Assembly: GCF_000179915.2 (NCBI RefSeq)
Contig: NC_014963.1
Coordinates: 4,898,001-4,962,000, forward strand
DNA: 64,000 nucleotides
Direction: 5' to 3'
DNA from: Terriglobus saanensis SP1PR4
Lineage (GTDB): Bacteria > Acidobacteriota > Terriglobia > Terriglobales > Acidobacteriaceae
This document shows, piece by piece, positions 17,429-25,511 of the stretch; positions within the stretch are counted from its first letter, which is position 1; every line of letters starts with the position of its first letter. The position numbers and the translations under genes are program-made. Below the pieces are notes generated by a model. The model was not told where the DNA came from, made no database searches, and saw only the letters and a program-made list of their open reading frames with translations.

Positions 17429-18634
17429 ATGAACGAACAAACCGAAGTACCCGTAATCAATCCGATCGACCCGAAGTTTAACGAGAATCCTCATGCGACG
17501 TATGACCCTCTGCGGTCCACCGATCCGGTCTACCGAGACACGGTATTGAATCGAATCCTGGTGACCAGGGCCAAAGAAGTCGGTGAGATTTTACAGGACA
17601 GGCAGATACCATGCGACCCCAGGAAAACTCTTCCGGACGCTTACGCGCGTCGCACCTTCTGGGTGGATGAAAACTACAAGCCCAGCTTGTTGCGCATGGA
17701 CGATCCAGATCACAAACGCGTCCGCTCCGCAGTCGCAAAGGTCTTCAATCAGACCGTCGTCGACGCGATGCGAGGCCGCATCGAAGAGATCACAACCGTC
17801 ATTCTGGATACGCTCGTGGGACGCACTTCCTTCGAGCTGATCGAAGAGTTCGCAAGACCTTTGCCCATCACCGTGATTGCCGAGTTCCTGGGAGTAGATG
17901 ACGTCTATCTCGCGGAGTTCATGCAATGGTCGATTGCCATGCTGCAGAGCTTTAATCCTGCCCCCACACCCCAGCAAAAGGCCGACATGATGCGGGGAAG
18001 AGATTGGGGCATTGACTATTTCAAAAAGGTTGTAGACGCGCGCCGCACCACGCGAGGCAATGACTTTATTAGCTCTCTCATCACAGCGGAGGAACAGGGC
18101 CAACTCACGGAATGGGAGATCCTGAGTACCTGTGACCTTCTTCTGCTTGCGGGCAATGTGACGACGACCGATCTGATAGGGAACGGCGTGGTGGCCCTGC
18201 TCCAGCATCCGGAACAGTTGCAAAAGTTACGTGCGAACCCTGCGCTGTTACCCCACGCCATCGAGGAGATACTCCGGTACGATTCGCCCATCACGAGCGT
18301 TAACCGTGTGACTACAGACACGATCCGCATCGATGGCTGTCCTTTCCATGCGGGACAAAGCATTTCTTTGATGCTGGATGCGGCCAATCATGATCCCGCC
18401 TTGCACGAGGACCCTCATACATTCGACATAGAGCGCACAAATCAGCGCCACTACTCCTTTGGCGGCGGAGCCCATTTTTGCCTGGGAGCTCCCTTGGCGC
18501 GGGCAGAGGCAGAGATCGCATTCAAATTACTGCTGGAGCGCTTCCCGAAGCTTGCACTCGATCCCGCCCGCCCCCCAAAGCGCAAGCTCGCTCCAAGTTT
18601 CCATGGCTTTGAGTCACTCTGGGTCACTGTCTAG
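17429..18634 (+). CDS. Cytochrome P450, second of a tandem pair
   Basis: The 401-residue paralogue of the preceding P450 has the same landmarks: LLLLAGNVTTTDLIG I-helix, EEILRYDSP (ExxR) and FGGGAHFCLG with Cys351 as heme ligand. GAGGAG lies 4-9 bases before the ATG. Differences cluster in the regions that line the substrate pocket (for example 90-110 and 165-200), so the pair may act on different or successive substrates. The two genes are evidently a recent duplication in one operon. Confidence 0.92.
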   Translation: MNEQTEVPVINPIDPKFNENPHATYDPLRSTDPVYRDTVLNRILVTRAKEVGEILQDRQIPCDPRKTLPDAYARRTFWVDENYKPSLLRMDDPDHKRVRSAVAKVFNQTVVDAMRGRIEEITTVILDTLVGRTSFELIEEFARPLPITVIAEFLGVDDVYLAEFMQWSIAMLQSFNPAPTPQQKADMMRGRDWGIDYFKKVVDARRTTRGNDFISSLITAEEQGQLTEWEILSTCDLLLLAGNVTTTDLIGNGVVALLQHPEQLQKLRANPALLPHAIEEILRYDSPITSVNRVTTDTIRIDGCPFHAGQSISLMLDAANHDPALHEDPHTFDIERTNQRHYSFGGGAHFCLGAPLARAEAEIAFKLLLERFPKLALDPARPPKRKLAPSFHGFESLWVTV

Positions 18635-18747
18635 AGAGAAGACCAATCTTTTCAGCGAGAAACGCCTTTGTCCCAAGGACCGTTGAATTCCAAAATGAGA
18701 TTCAGCGGCCAAGGAGTTACAGTTTCTTTTGCGTTTTTCTTCTAACT

Positions 18748-18779
18748 TTGACAATCTCACTGACTCAATCCGCTATAAC
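18748..18779 (+). promoter_or_regulatory. Weak candidate promoter for the GH128-like gene
   Basis: TTGACA (18748-18753) and TATAAC (18774-18779) match sigma-70 hexamers well, but the 20-base spacer is too long for a strong promoter. The T-rich stretch just upstream (18721-18745) might act as an UP element. Confidence 0.3.
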
Positions 18780-18814
18780 TGCACCGTCGTTCCATGCTCG
18801 TGAGGATAGGTGCT

Positions 18815-19723
18815 ATGAGAAAATCTCCGTTCATTTTAAGAGCCTGCGGTATCTTTCTCTTCGCTTTCTCGACAAGCCTGGCCCTTCATGGCTCTGGCCC
18901 TTCCGCTACGCCGGACAGCACTGCTTCAACGACCAAGAGCGTGAAGCGTGGCATCGCGTATAACCTGGCCGATCCGGCCGACCTCGCGGCACTCTCTCCG
19001 GGAGTGAGCTGGTGGTACGACTGGAGTTCTACACCCAGCGCCTCTGTTCCAGCGGATTACGCCACGCGCTATGGGATGGATTTCTTTCCGATGTTATGGA
19101 ACGGAAACTTCAACAAAATGGCGATCGAAAACTTCCTCAAAGCAAATCCGAACATAAAGTACCTGATGGTCCTCAATGAGCCGAACCTGACAGATCAAGC
19201 CAACATGACCCCGCAAGCGGCTGCGACCTTGTGGCCGCAGTATGAGGCAATCGCAGCGGACACCGGCGTCCAGATCGTGGGACCTCAAATGAACTGGGGA
19301 ACGATGCCGGGCTTCTCCGACCCCGTCGTTTGGCTCGATGCTTTTTATGCGGCTTACGAGGCAGCCAACGGAGGTCGTGCACCCCGCATCGATTTCCTCG
19401 GATTCCATTGGTACGACTACGGCCTGGGAGGCCAGTTGGATCGCCTCACCAAATACGGGAAGCCCTTCTGGGTGACCGAGATGGCCAACTGGCACAGTCA
19501 AAACGATGGTGCGCAGATCAATACCCTGGCGAAACAGGAAACCCAGATGACCGAGATGGTCGCAACCTGCGAACAACGCAGCGATGTCTTTCGCTACGCC
19601 TGGTTCACAGGACGTATCAGTCCCGACCCACACTTCACCAGCCTGCTCGGCGCATCGGGACAACTGACCCCACTCGGAACGCTCTATCTTTCACTGCCTG
19701 TTTCGGCACCGCCAGCCCAGTAA
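18815..19723 (+). CDS. Secreted glycoside hydrolase, GH128-like (Glyco_hydro_cc) fold
   Basis: After a signal peptide (hydrophobic 'ILRACGIFLFAFSTSLAL'), the protein shows the pattern of the Asl1/GH128 barrel. It has 'KRGIAYNL' and 'SWWYDWSS', and 'YLMVLNEPNL', where the Glu in NEP is the expected acid/base. 'FLGFHWYDYG' and 'PFWVTEMAN' follow, the second Glu being the expected nucleophile. GH128 enzymes are mostly endo-beta-1,3-glucanases acting on fungal or algal walls. ATG 18815 is favoured over 18794 because AGG lies 8 bases upstream and the signal peptide then begins with MRKS. Length from there is 302 residues. Confidence 0.85.
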   Translation: MRKSPFILRACGIFLFAFSTSLALHGSGPSATPDSTASTTKSVKRGIAYNLADPADLAALSPGVSWWYDWSSTPSASVPADYATRYGMDFFPMLWNGNFNKMAIENFLKANPNIKYLMVLNEPNLTDQANMTPQAAATLWPQYEAIAADTGVQIVGPQMNWGTMPGFSDPVVWLDAFYAAYEAANGGRAPRIDFLGFHWYDYGLGGQLDRLTKYGKPFWVTEMANWHSQNDGAQINTLAKQETQMTEMVATCEQRSDVFRYAWFTGRISPDPHFTSLLGASGQLTPLGTLYLSLPVSAPPAQ

Positions 19724-19757
19724 GTACAAGCCTAATAGCGACACCACACCGCACTTT

Positions 19758-19822
19758 GTGCCCCATTCTTTCGCGGCTTCTTGCGAAAGGGTGGGGTCGC
19801 GCGGAGCGCACAAACCAGATCC
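19758..19822 (+). repeat. Composite repeat, module A copy 3
   Basis: GTGCCCCATTCTTTCGCGG, hairpin with TTGCGAAAGGG, GTGGGGTCGCGCGGAGC, GCACAAACCAGATCC: nearly identical to copies 2 and 4. Confidence 0.85.
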
Positions 19823-19840
19823 TTCCCAAAACCAAAACAC

Positions 19841-19889
19841 GGGTGCCCCATGTCCCGCTTTTGGGACATGGGTTATGCGCAAAGCGCAT
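19841..19889 (+). repeat. Composite repeat, module B copy 2
   Basis: GGGTGCCCCATGTCCCGC, loop, GGGACATGGG, TTATGCGCAAAGCGCAT. It is followed at 19890-19916 by CGTTCGCTCGAAGAGC, a short arm also seen after module B copy 3. Confidence 0.85.
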
Positions 19890-19917
19890 CGTTCGCTCGA
19901 AGAGCAATCCAGACGAA

Positions 19918-19952
19918 CAGCAGATCCCTTCACTGCGCTACGGGATGACAAA
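19918..19952 (+). repeat. Composite repeat, partial module D
   Basis: AGCAGATCCCTTCACTGCGC TACGGGATGACAAAC (split here by a space) matches the right half of the module D copy at 16056. Confidence 0.7.
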
Positions 19953-20140
19953 CAAAACAATCCCGTGCCGCGCAAAGCGCACAAACCAGATCCCTCAAGA
20001 AAACCCTAAACCGGAAACCCAAAACATCGCCCGCTTTGCGACGTGTGGGATGCGCAAAGCTGACCCGACACCCGGTATCGCTATCATGAGGCAGAGTCTT
20101 CGCCGCGCGGATTCTCTGCCATCAGGGGAACCCAAACACA

Positions 20141-21331
20141 ATGCGCAAATCAATCCTCGCTCTTACAACCTCGGCCTTCGGAATCGGGACCTCCGAGTTC
20201 ATCATCATGGGGCTGCTGCCGGACCTTGCGCGCAGCTTCTCCGTCAGCATTCCCAAAGCCGGTCTGCTGGTCTCTGCCTATGCCATCAGCGTCACCATCG
20301 GTTCGCCTCTCGTCGCACTGGCACTTTCCCGGGTAGAGCGCAAGCGCTCCCTCGTCCTTCTGATGGGGATCTTCGTGCTCGGCAACCTGGCCTGCGCACT
20401 CGCGCCTACCTTTGGATTTCTACTCGCCGCACGCATCCTGACCGCGCTCTGCCACGGAGCCTTCTTCGGAACGGGAAGTATCGTGGCCTCCAATCTGGTT
20501 CCGAAAGAGAAGCGCTCGCAGGCCATCGCCATGATGTTCACCGGTCTTACGCTGGCAAACGTTCTTGGCGTTCCCGCCGGAACCGCCCTGGGCCATGCCT
20601 TCGGTTGGCGTTACTCGTTTGTCGCTCTGCTGCCGGTTGGGATCCTCGCCATTTTGGGACTGATCTTCTTTGTCCCGGAACAGGCCTCGGAACCCGTCCG
20701 CCTGCGGCACGAGTTGACCACGGTCCTGAAGCCGAAGGTGCAGGTCGTGCTGGCCCTCAGCACGCTCTCTTCGGTCTCCCTCTTCACGGTTTTCACCTAT
20801 ATCGCGCCCATGCTGGGCACGGTCACCCATCTCGCGCCAAACGCCATCACGTGGGTGCTCGTGCTCTTCGGCGCGGGCATCACGATCGGGAATATTGTCG
20901 GAGGCAAGCTGAGCGACTGGCGGCAGATGACCACCATCCTCGGCGGCATGGCGCTGGTCATGGCCGTTCTGTTGGTGATGCCCTTCGTCGAGCCGCACGC
21001 CCTTCCCATCGCCCTGACGGTCTTCGTCTGGGGACTCGTTCACTTTGCCGCCGCCGTGCCTCTGCAAGCCCGCATCGTGGAGAAGGCAAGGGCCGCGCCG
21101 AACCTTGCCTCCACGCTGAATCAGGGCGCCTTCAACTTCGGGAACGCCCTGGGCGCAAGCCTCGGAGGCCTTGTGCTCACGGCGGGATACAGCTATCGCT
21201 CGCTGCCCTTCGTTGCCGCCGGAGTGATCGTGCTCGTGCTGCTCCTAGCCCTGGCCGCGCGCCATCTGGACAAGACCCAGCTCAGCGAGCCGGACCTTGT
21301 CTTCGACAGAAGCTCCTTCCATATGCACTAA
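20141..21331 (+). CDS. MFS transporter, DHA1 family (AraJ/Cml-like)
   Basis: The 396-residue inner-membrane protein has 12 predicted helices. The first carries 'GTSEFIIMGLLPDLA', the signature of the arabinose-efflux/chloramphenicol-export group of DHA1 carriers. An 'RVERKR' loop sits after helix 2, and a central loop ('EQASEPVRLRHELTT') separates the two halves. It exports sugars or drugs by proton antiport in characterised relatives; the substrate here is unknown. The C-terminus ends in SSFHMH, overlapping a 15-bp tandem repeat that runs into the gap before the MerC-like gene. Confidence 0.88.
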   Translation: MRKSILALTTSAFGIGTSEFIIMGLLPDLARSFSVSIPKAGLLVSAYAISVTIGSPLVALALSRVERKRSLVLLMGIFVLGNLACALAPTFGFLLAARILTALCHGAFFGTGSIVASNLVPKEKRSQAIAMMFTGLTLANVLGVPAGTALGHAFGWRYSFVALLPVGILAILGLIFFVPEQASEPVRLRHELTTVLKPKVQVVLALSTLSSVSLFTVFTYIAPMLGTVTHLAPNAITWVLVLFGAGITIGNIVGGKLSDWRQMTTILGGMALVMAVLLVMPFVEPHALPIALTVFVWGLVHFAAAVPLQARIVEKARAAPNLASTLNQGAFNFGNALGASLGGLVLTAGYSYRSLPFVAAGVIVLVLLLALAARHLDKTQLSEPDLVFDRSSFHMH

Positions 21332-21361
21332 CGAGAAATGCACTAATGAGAATGATTTCGC
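21323..21361. promoter_or_regulatory. Tandem 15-bp repeat and weak Fur/Zur-like box before the MerC-like gene
   Basis: ATGCACTAACGAGAA (21323-21337) is followed directly by ATGCACTAATGAGAA (21338-21352), one mismatch. The second unit runs into TGAGAATGATTTCGC (21347-21361), which matches the left half of a Fur-type 7-1-7 box but only 9 of 14 positions overall. A metal-responsive operator would fit the MerC neighbour. The match is not strong. Confidence 0.3.
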
Positions 21362-21375
21362 TTTAGAATGGAGGG

Positions 21376-21804
21376 ATGTTGTCTTCTTCTCAAGCCATCG
21401 GCTCTCTTCGTAAACAGCCCTTTTGGGCTGACCGGCTGGGCACGTGGACCTCGGCACTCTGCCTCGTGCACTGCGCGCTGGCTCCGGTGCTGCTCTCCGG
21501 TTCTGCAGTCGCGGCGCACTGCCTTCCGTCGGAAGAACACACCCATCGCTCACTCGCCGTTCTGGTTGCCGCTCTGGGAGCCATCGCCCTGCTCTACGGC
21601 TTTCGCAGGCATCGCCGCTGGCAGGTGCTCGGCCTGATGGCGGGCGGTCTGGGCTGCATCGCCTTCGCTGCCTTTTGTGGAGAGACGCTTCCATCCCATG
21701 CAGCGGAGGTTCTCGTAACCATGCTCGGCAGCCTCCTTATGGTGGCAGCCCATCGGCGAAATCACACCTTCTGCCGCTCCTGCATATGCACTAGTAACCA
21801 CTAA
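21376..21804 (+). CDS. MerC-like small membrane protein
   Basis: The 142-residue protein has about four hydrophobic segments. 'DRLGTWTSALCLVHCALAPVLL' (22-43) matches the MerC start with its Cys-x3-Cys-like pair in the first helix; MerC proteins carry Hg(II) inward. The tail is unusual and Cys/His-rich (HRRNHTFCRSCIC), which suggests metal binding. No merA, merR or merP is present, so mercury resistance is not supported by context; chromosomal MerC-like proteins in this phylum may move another metal. A GGAGG lies very close to the ATG at 21376, which leaves the start slightly uncertain. Confidence 0.75.
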   Translation: MLSSSQAIGSLRKQPFWADRLGTWTSALCLVHCALAPVLLSGSAVAAHCLPSEEHTHRSLAVLVAALGAIALLYGFRRHRRWQVLGLMAGGLGCIAFAAFCGETLPSHAAEVLVTMLGSLLMVAAHRRNHTFCRSCICTSNH

Positions 21805-21853
21805 GACAAAGACCGCATGCCAGCACCGCGCGCGCCATGTATCTTCAATTGCA

Positions 21854-24796
21854 ATGAAGACGCTAGCTCTGGCCCTTACTCTTGTTGCTTCCGCGGCAGC
21901 CGCGCAAAGCACCAGCTACTACCCCACGCGCCTCAACGACGCGGAAGCCGTCTACGTCCCCGCGCCCGCGAGTGCCAGCGTCGACAGCACCGCCGCTCTG
22001 CAAACCGCCATCGATACCGTGCAGCAGACGCCACGTCACCAGGGCATCGTCTTCGTCCCCTCAGGGACCTATCGCATCACGCACACCGTCTATGTCTGGC
22101 CCGGCGTGCGCGTCATCGGCTATGGAGCCACGCGCCCCACCTTCCTTCTTCCGGCAAACACCCCCGGCTATCAGAAGGGCATGGGATACATGCTCTTCTT
22201 CACCGGCGGACGCAAAGGCGACGGCCGCGATCGCCAGGGCTTGGACACGCCCTTTCCCGGCACAGTGCCCCCCGCGCCGGGCATCATCGACGGCAACCCC
22301 GGCACCTTCTACTCCGCCATCAGCAACGTCGACCTCGAAATCGGCAGCGGCAACCCCTCTGCCGTCGGTATCCGCTTCCACATCGCGCAGCACTGCTATA
22401 TGGCCCACATGGACTTCCGCATCGGCTCCGGCCTCGCGGGCATTCACGACGTAGGCAACGAGGCCGAAGACCTCCACTTCCACGGCGGCACCTACGGCAT
22501 CATGACGCGCAAGCCCTCGCCGGGCTGGCAGTTCACACTGATCGACAGCAGCTTCGACCATCAACGCGAAGCCGCCATCAAGGAACACGAGGCAGGTCTC
22601 ACCCTCATCCACGACACCTTCACAAGTGTTCCCACCGCCGTTTCCATCGATCCCGGCTACTCCGATGAACTCTGGATCCGTGGCTCGCGTCTCGTGGACC
22701 TCTCCGGTCCGGCTATCGTCATCTCCAACGAGAACAACCCGCGCACCGAGATCAACCTGGAAGAGGTCATCGCCACCAACGTCCCCAAGCTCGCCTTTCT
22801 GCGCGAATCCAAACGCGAGATTCCCGGCCAGCCCTACGGAAGTTATCTCATCAGCTCCTTCACCTCGGGCCTCATCATGGCCGACGGCAAAGACCCCGGC
22901 GAGATCAAGAGCACCATCCACGCCGAAGGCCTCGCCCTCGCACCCAAACCTCTCGTGCCCGCTCTCACCGCGCTTCCATCGCCTTCGACCTGGGTCAACA
23001 TTCGCGACCTCGGCGCAAAGGGCGACGGCCATACCGACGACACCGCCGTCTTCCAGAAGGCCATTGCCGAACACAAAACCATCTACGTTCCCATGGGCTA
23101 CTACCTCGTGAGCGATACGCTGGAACTCAAACCCGACACCGTCCTCGTCGCTCTGCATCCGTCGCGCACGCAGATCTTCCTTGCCGACGGAACGCCTGCC
23201 TTCAACGGTCCCGGCGCGCCTAAGGCCCTCATCCACGCGCCCGCGGGCGGAGCGAACATCGTCTCCGGCATCGGCCTTTCCACCAACGGGCAGAACAACC
23301 GCGCGGTCGCCGCGCTGTGGGAGTCCGGCGTGAACTCGCTCATGTCCGACACGCGTTTCCTCGGCGGCCACGGCACACAGAACCCCGACGGCTCACCCAA
23401 CCAGATCTACAACCAGGACCACTCCGCCGACCCCAACCCCGCGCGCAAGTGGGACACACAATCGCCCAGCCTGTGGATCACCAACAACGGCGGCGGCACC
23501 TTCTCCAACATCTGGACGCCGAGCACCTTCACTTCGGCAGGTCTGCTCGTCTCCAACACCACCACACCGGGACACATCTACGAGCTCTCCTCCGAACATC
23601 ACGTCCGCAACGAGGTGAAGTTCGACCACGCCGCCAACTGGAGCATCTACGCCCTGCAGACCGAAGAAGAGCGCGGCGAAGGCGGCGCGACCCTGCCCAT
23701 CGAGATCAGCAACTCGCACGACCTCACCTTCGCCAACTTCCACTCCTACCGCGTCGTCTCCAGCTTCCAACCCTCGGAGACGGCCGTGCGCGTGACCAAC
23801 TCGAAGAACATCCGCTTCCGCAACATGCACATCTACTCGGACTCGAAGGTCTCCTTCAACAACGCGCTTCTGGACGAAAGCCACCGCATCACCATCCGCC
23901 AGCGCGAGATCGCCTCTCTCACACTGACGGGCGATGAGTCCGACGCGACCAAACCAGCCGCTCCGCCAGCCTTCATCGCAGGCGCGGTCGAAAAGCTGGC
24001 CACAGGCTTCTTCAACATCTCCGGCCCCGCCGTCGATCCCCACGGAACGCTCTACTTCACCGACCCGCACACGCAGCACATCTACCGCTACAACGCGACA
24101 ACGAAGAAGGCGGAGACCCTCCGCGACGCAAGCGCACCCATAGACCCCGCCAACCTTGCCTTCGATCACGCGGGCAACCTGCTCATCACCTCGTACACCG
24201 GCACCGGAACCGTCTACGCGCTTAAGGTCAGCGATCCCAAGGCCGAGCTCCAAACGCTCAAGCCCGTCCCATCCAAACCAGAACCGGGCAAGACCGCCAT
24301 CCTTCCCGTAGACTTTTGGCGCTTTGAGAACGACTTCAAGCAAGGCGTGCCGGTCAAAAAGGCGTGGCACTTCGTCTCACCCGACGGCACCACCTTCCTT
24401 CCCGCGGGCGACGACTTCATTAAAGGCTCGCTCTACTACGGCATCAAGATGGAAGACATCCTTCGCGGCTTCTCGCTCACCAAAGTGAAGACGGGCGACG
24501 TCCTCTATATCTCCGACGAGTCCGAACACAAGACCTACTCCACCGTGATCGCTCCCGACGGCACGCTCACCGATCTCGACCTCTTCGCAGACCGGGGTGG
24601 AGAAGGCGTTACCTCGGACGCACATGGCAACGTCTACATCGCTGAGGGCCAGATCTATCTCTACAACCCCGAAGGTGATGAAGTCGGCATGCTGGAGGTC
24701 CCCGAACGCCCCATCGCGCTCGCCATCGGCGGCACCGACAACAAGACCCTCTACATCCTCGCGCGCACCTCGCTCTATAGCGTTCGCCTGAAATAG
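21854..24796 (+). CDS. Large secreted protein: two pectate-lyase-3 folds plus a C-terminal beta-propeller
   Basis: The 980-residue protein has a signal peptide (cut near AAAAQ, 18-19). Region one (about 40-330) begins with a pectate-lyase_3-like start ('DSTAALQTAIDTVQQ', 'GIVFVPSGTYRI') and region two (about 376-680) repeats it ('NIRDLGAKGDGHTDDTAVFQKAIAEHKTIYVP'). Both are right-handed beta-helices of the GH55/tail-spike type. From about 700 on, 'GPAVDPHGTLYFTDPHTQHIYRY' and 'GGEGVTSDAHGNVYIAEGQIYLYNPEGD' are SMP-30/gluconolactonase-like propeller blades. Polysaccharide cleavage followed by lactone or sugar-acid handling is a reasonable guess, not shown. The gene follows MerC by 49 bases, but an operon is doubtful. 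Confidence 0.85.
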   Translation: MKTLALALTLVASAAAAQSTSYYPTRLNDAEAVYVPAPASASVDSTAALQTAIDTVQQTPRHQGIVFVPSGTYRITHTVYVWPGVRVIGYGATRPTFLLPANTPGYQKGMGYMLFFTGGRKGDGRDRQGLDTPFPGTVPPAPGIIDGNPGTFYSAISNVDLEIGSGNPSAVGIRFHIAQHCYMAHMDFRIGSGLAGIHDVGNEAEDLHFHGGTYGIMTRKPSPGWQFTLIDSSFDHQREAAIKEHEAGLTLIHDTFTSVPTAVSIDPGYSDELWIRGSRLVDLSGPAIVISNENNPRTEINLEEVIATNVPKLAFLRESKREIPGQPYGSYLISSFTSGLIMADGKDPGEIKSTIHAEGLALAPKPLVPALTALPSPSTWVNIRDLGAKGDGHTDDTAVFQKAIAEHKTIYVPMGYYLVSDTLELKPDTVLVALHPSRTQIFLADGTPAFNGPGAPKALIHAPAGGANIVSGIGLSTNGQNNRAVAALWESGVNSLMSDTRFLGGHGTQNPDGSPNQIYNQDHSADPNPARKWDTQSPSLWITNNGGGTFSNIWTPSTFTSAGLLVSNTTTPGHIYELSSEHHVRNEVKFDHAANWSIYALQTEEERGEGGATLPIEISNSHDLTFANFHSYRVVSSFQPSETAVRVTNSKNIRFRNMHIYSDSKVSFNNALLDESHRITIRQREIASLTLTGDESDATKPAAPPAFIAGAVEKLATGFFNISGPAVDPHGTLYFTDPHTQHIYRYNATTKKAETLRDASAPIDPANLAFDHAGNLLITSYTGTGTVYALKVSDPKAELQTLKPVPSKPEPGKTAILPVDFWRFENDFKQGVPVKKAWHFVSPDGTTFLPAGDDFIKGSLYYGIKMEDILRGFSLTKVKTGDVLYISDESEHKTYSTVIAPDGTLTDLDLFADRGGEGVTSDAHGNVYIAEGQIYLYNPEGDEVGMLEVPERPIALAIGGTDNKTLYILARTSLYSVRLK

Positions 24797-24809
24797 ACGA
24801 ACGAGTCGA

Positions 24810-25430
24810 TCAGCCCTTCACCCTGACGATCGGTTCGAGGAACCGCACCATCACCTGGTTCATCGACTCGATCGCGCGCGTGCGCTCCGCCGTCTTGCGT
24901 CCCGCGACCTGCGGCAGAAATCCCTTCAGGATCGTGAGGCAGACCTCCGCGCTCCAGAGCGCATCGGCCTTCGCCAGCGCAGGGCGTCGCATCGTCAGGA
25001 ACTCCGCAAGCTGACCCACGAACGTCTCCGAGAGACGATGCTTCTCTCCCATCGCTCCTTCGGAGAGAAGCGCCTCCGTCAGCAGCGTGCGAAACGCCGG
25101 ATGCTTCTGGTGGAAGACCACCACGATCTCCATGATCGCCGCAACGGCCTCCGCGAGAGGTCTCTTCACCAGCAGCGTGAGGTCGGCAGCCTTCTCCTCC
25201 TCTGCCAACGCGACGGAGTAACGTGTCGCCAACTCATCCGCAATCGCCTCTTTATTGGGGAAAAACTGGTAGAGCGTCGCAGGCGATACTCCGGCCTCGG
25301 CTGCAATCGCGTTCGTCGTAACCGCGTGATATCCCAGCTTCGCAAACAGCCTGGCAGCGGCGAGCAGCAGCCCCTCCACCCGCAGCTCTCCCCGGGAACT
25401 CCTCTTCCGTTCTGGCACGAAAACCGGCAT
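24810..25430 (-). CDS. TetR-family repressor of the divergent NmrA-like gene
   Basis: This 206-residue protein has the TetR HTH at about 15-62: 'GLLLAAARLFAKLGYHAVTTNAIAAEAGVSPATLYQFFPNKEAIADEL', with Tyr-Gln-Phe-Phe in the usual recognition position. The C-terminal helical ligand domain shows a TetR_C-like 'FHQKHPAFRTLLTEALLSE'. It is divergent from an NAD(P)-binding oxidoreductase gene; two matching palindromes between them are very likely its operators. It probably represses both genes and is released by a small, perhaps quinone-like, ligand. Confidence 0.9.
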   Translation of the reverse strand: MPVFVPERKRSSRGELRVEGLLLAAARLFAKLGYHAVTTNAIAAEAGVSPATLYQFFPNKEAIADELATRYSVALAEEEKAADLTLLVKRPLAEAVAAIMEIVVVFHQKHPAFRTLLTEALLSEGAMGEKHRLSETFVGQLAEFLTMRRPALAKADALWSAEVCLTILKGFLPQVAGRKTAERTRAIESMNQVMVRFLEPIVRVKG

Positions 25431-25451
25431 ACAGAAATTTTCTCACAATCC

Positions 25452-25494
25452 AAGTAAATACTTGCATCGTAAGGGAGAATACAAGTATCTACTT
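25452..25494. promoter_or_regulatory. Two TetR operators, AAGTA-N2-TACTT
   Basis: Perfect dyads AAGTA-AA-TACTT (25452-25463) and AAGTA-TC-TACTT (25483-25494) lie in the 81-base gap between the divergent TetR and NmrA-like genes. Their centres are 31 bases apart, about three helical turns, so two dimers would bind the same face. The second is 17 bases before the NmrA-like start. Confidence 0.8.
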
Positions 25495-25511
25495 ATACAG
25501 GAGAAAATCTT

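Larger units (their letters stand above)
19724..20140. other. Intergenic stretch filled by repeat modules
   Basis: The 417 bases hold modules A, B and part of D in order and no gene. The last 100 bases before the MFS gene look unique; AGGGGAA at 20125-20131 (10 bases before the ATG) may serve as its ribosome site. Confidence 0.7.

Noticed and set aside
18748-18779. A confident sigma-70 promoter before the GH128-like gene
   Set aside because: The hexamers are good but the spacer is 20 bases; kept only as a low-confidence site.
19330-21366. A 678-codon plus-strand frame over the GH128 end, repeats and MFS gene
   Set aside because: It runs through non-coding repeat modules and overlaps the MFS transporter in another frame; composition is Arg/His/Pro-rich without a domain.
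21376-21804. Mercury-resistance operon
   Set aside because: Only a MerC-like protein is present; merR, merT, merP and merA are absent, so a mer operon is not supported.
22061-23371. 436-codon minus-strand frame opposite the pectate-lyase-fold gene
   Set aside because: Antisense shadow; the plus-strand product has signal peptide and two beta-helix starts.
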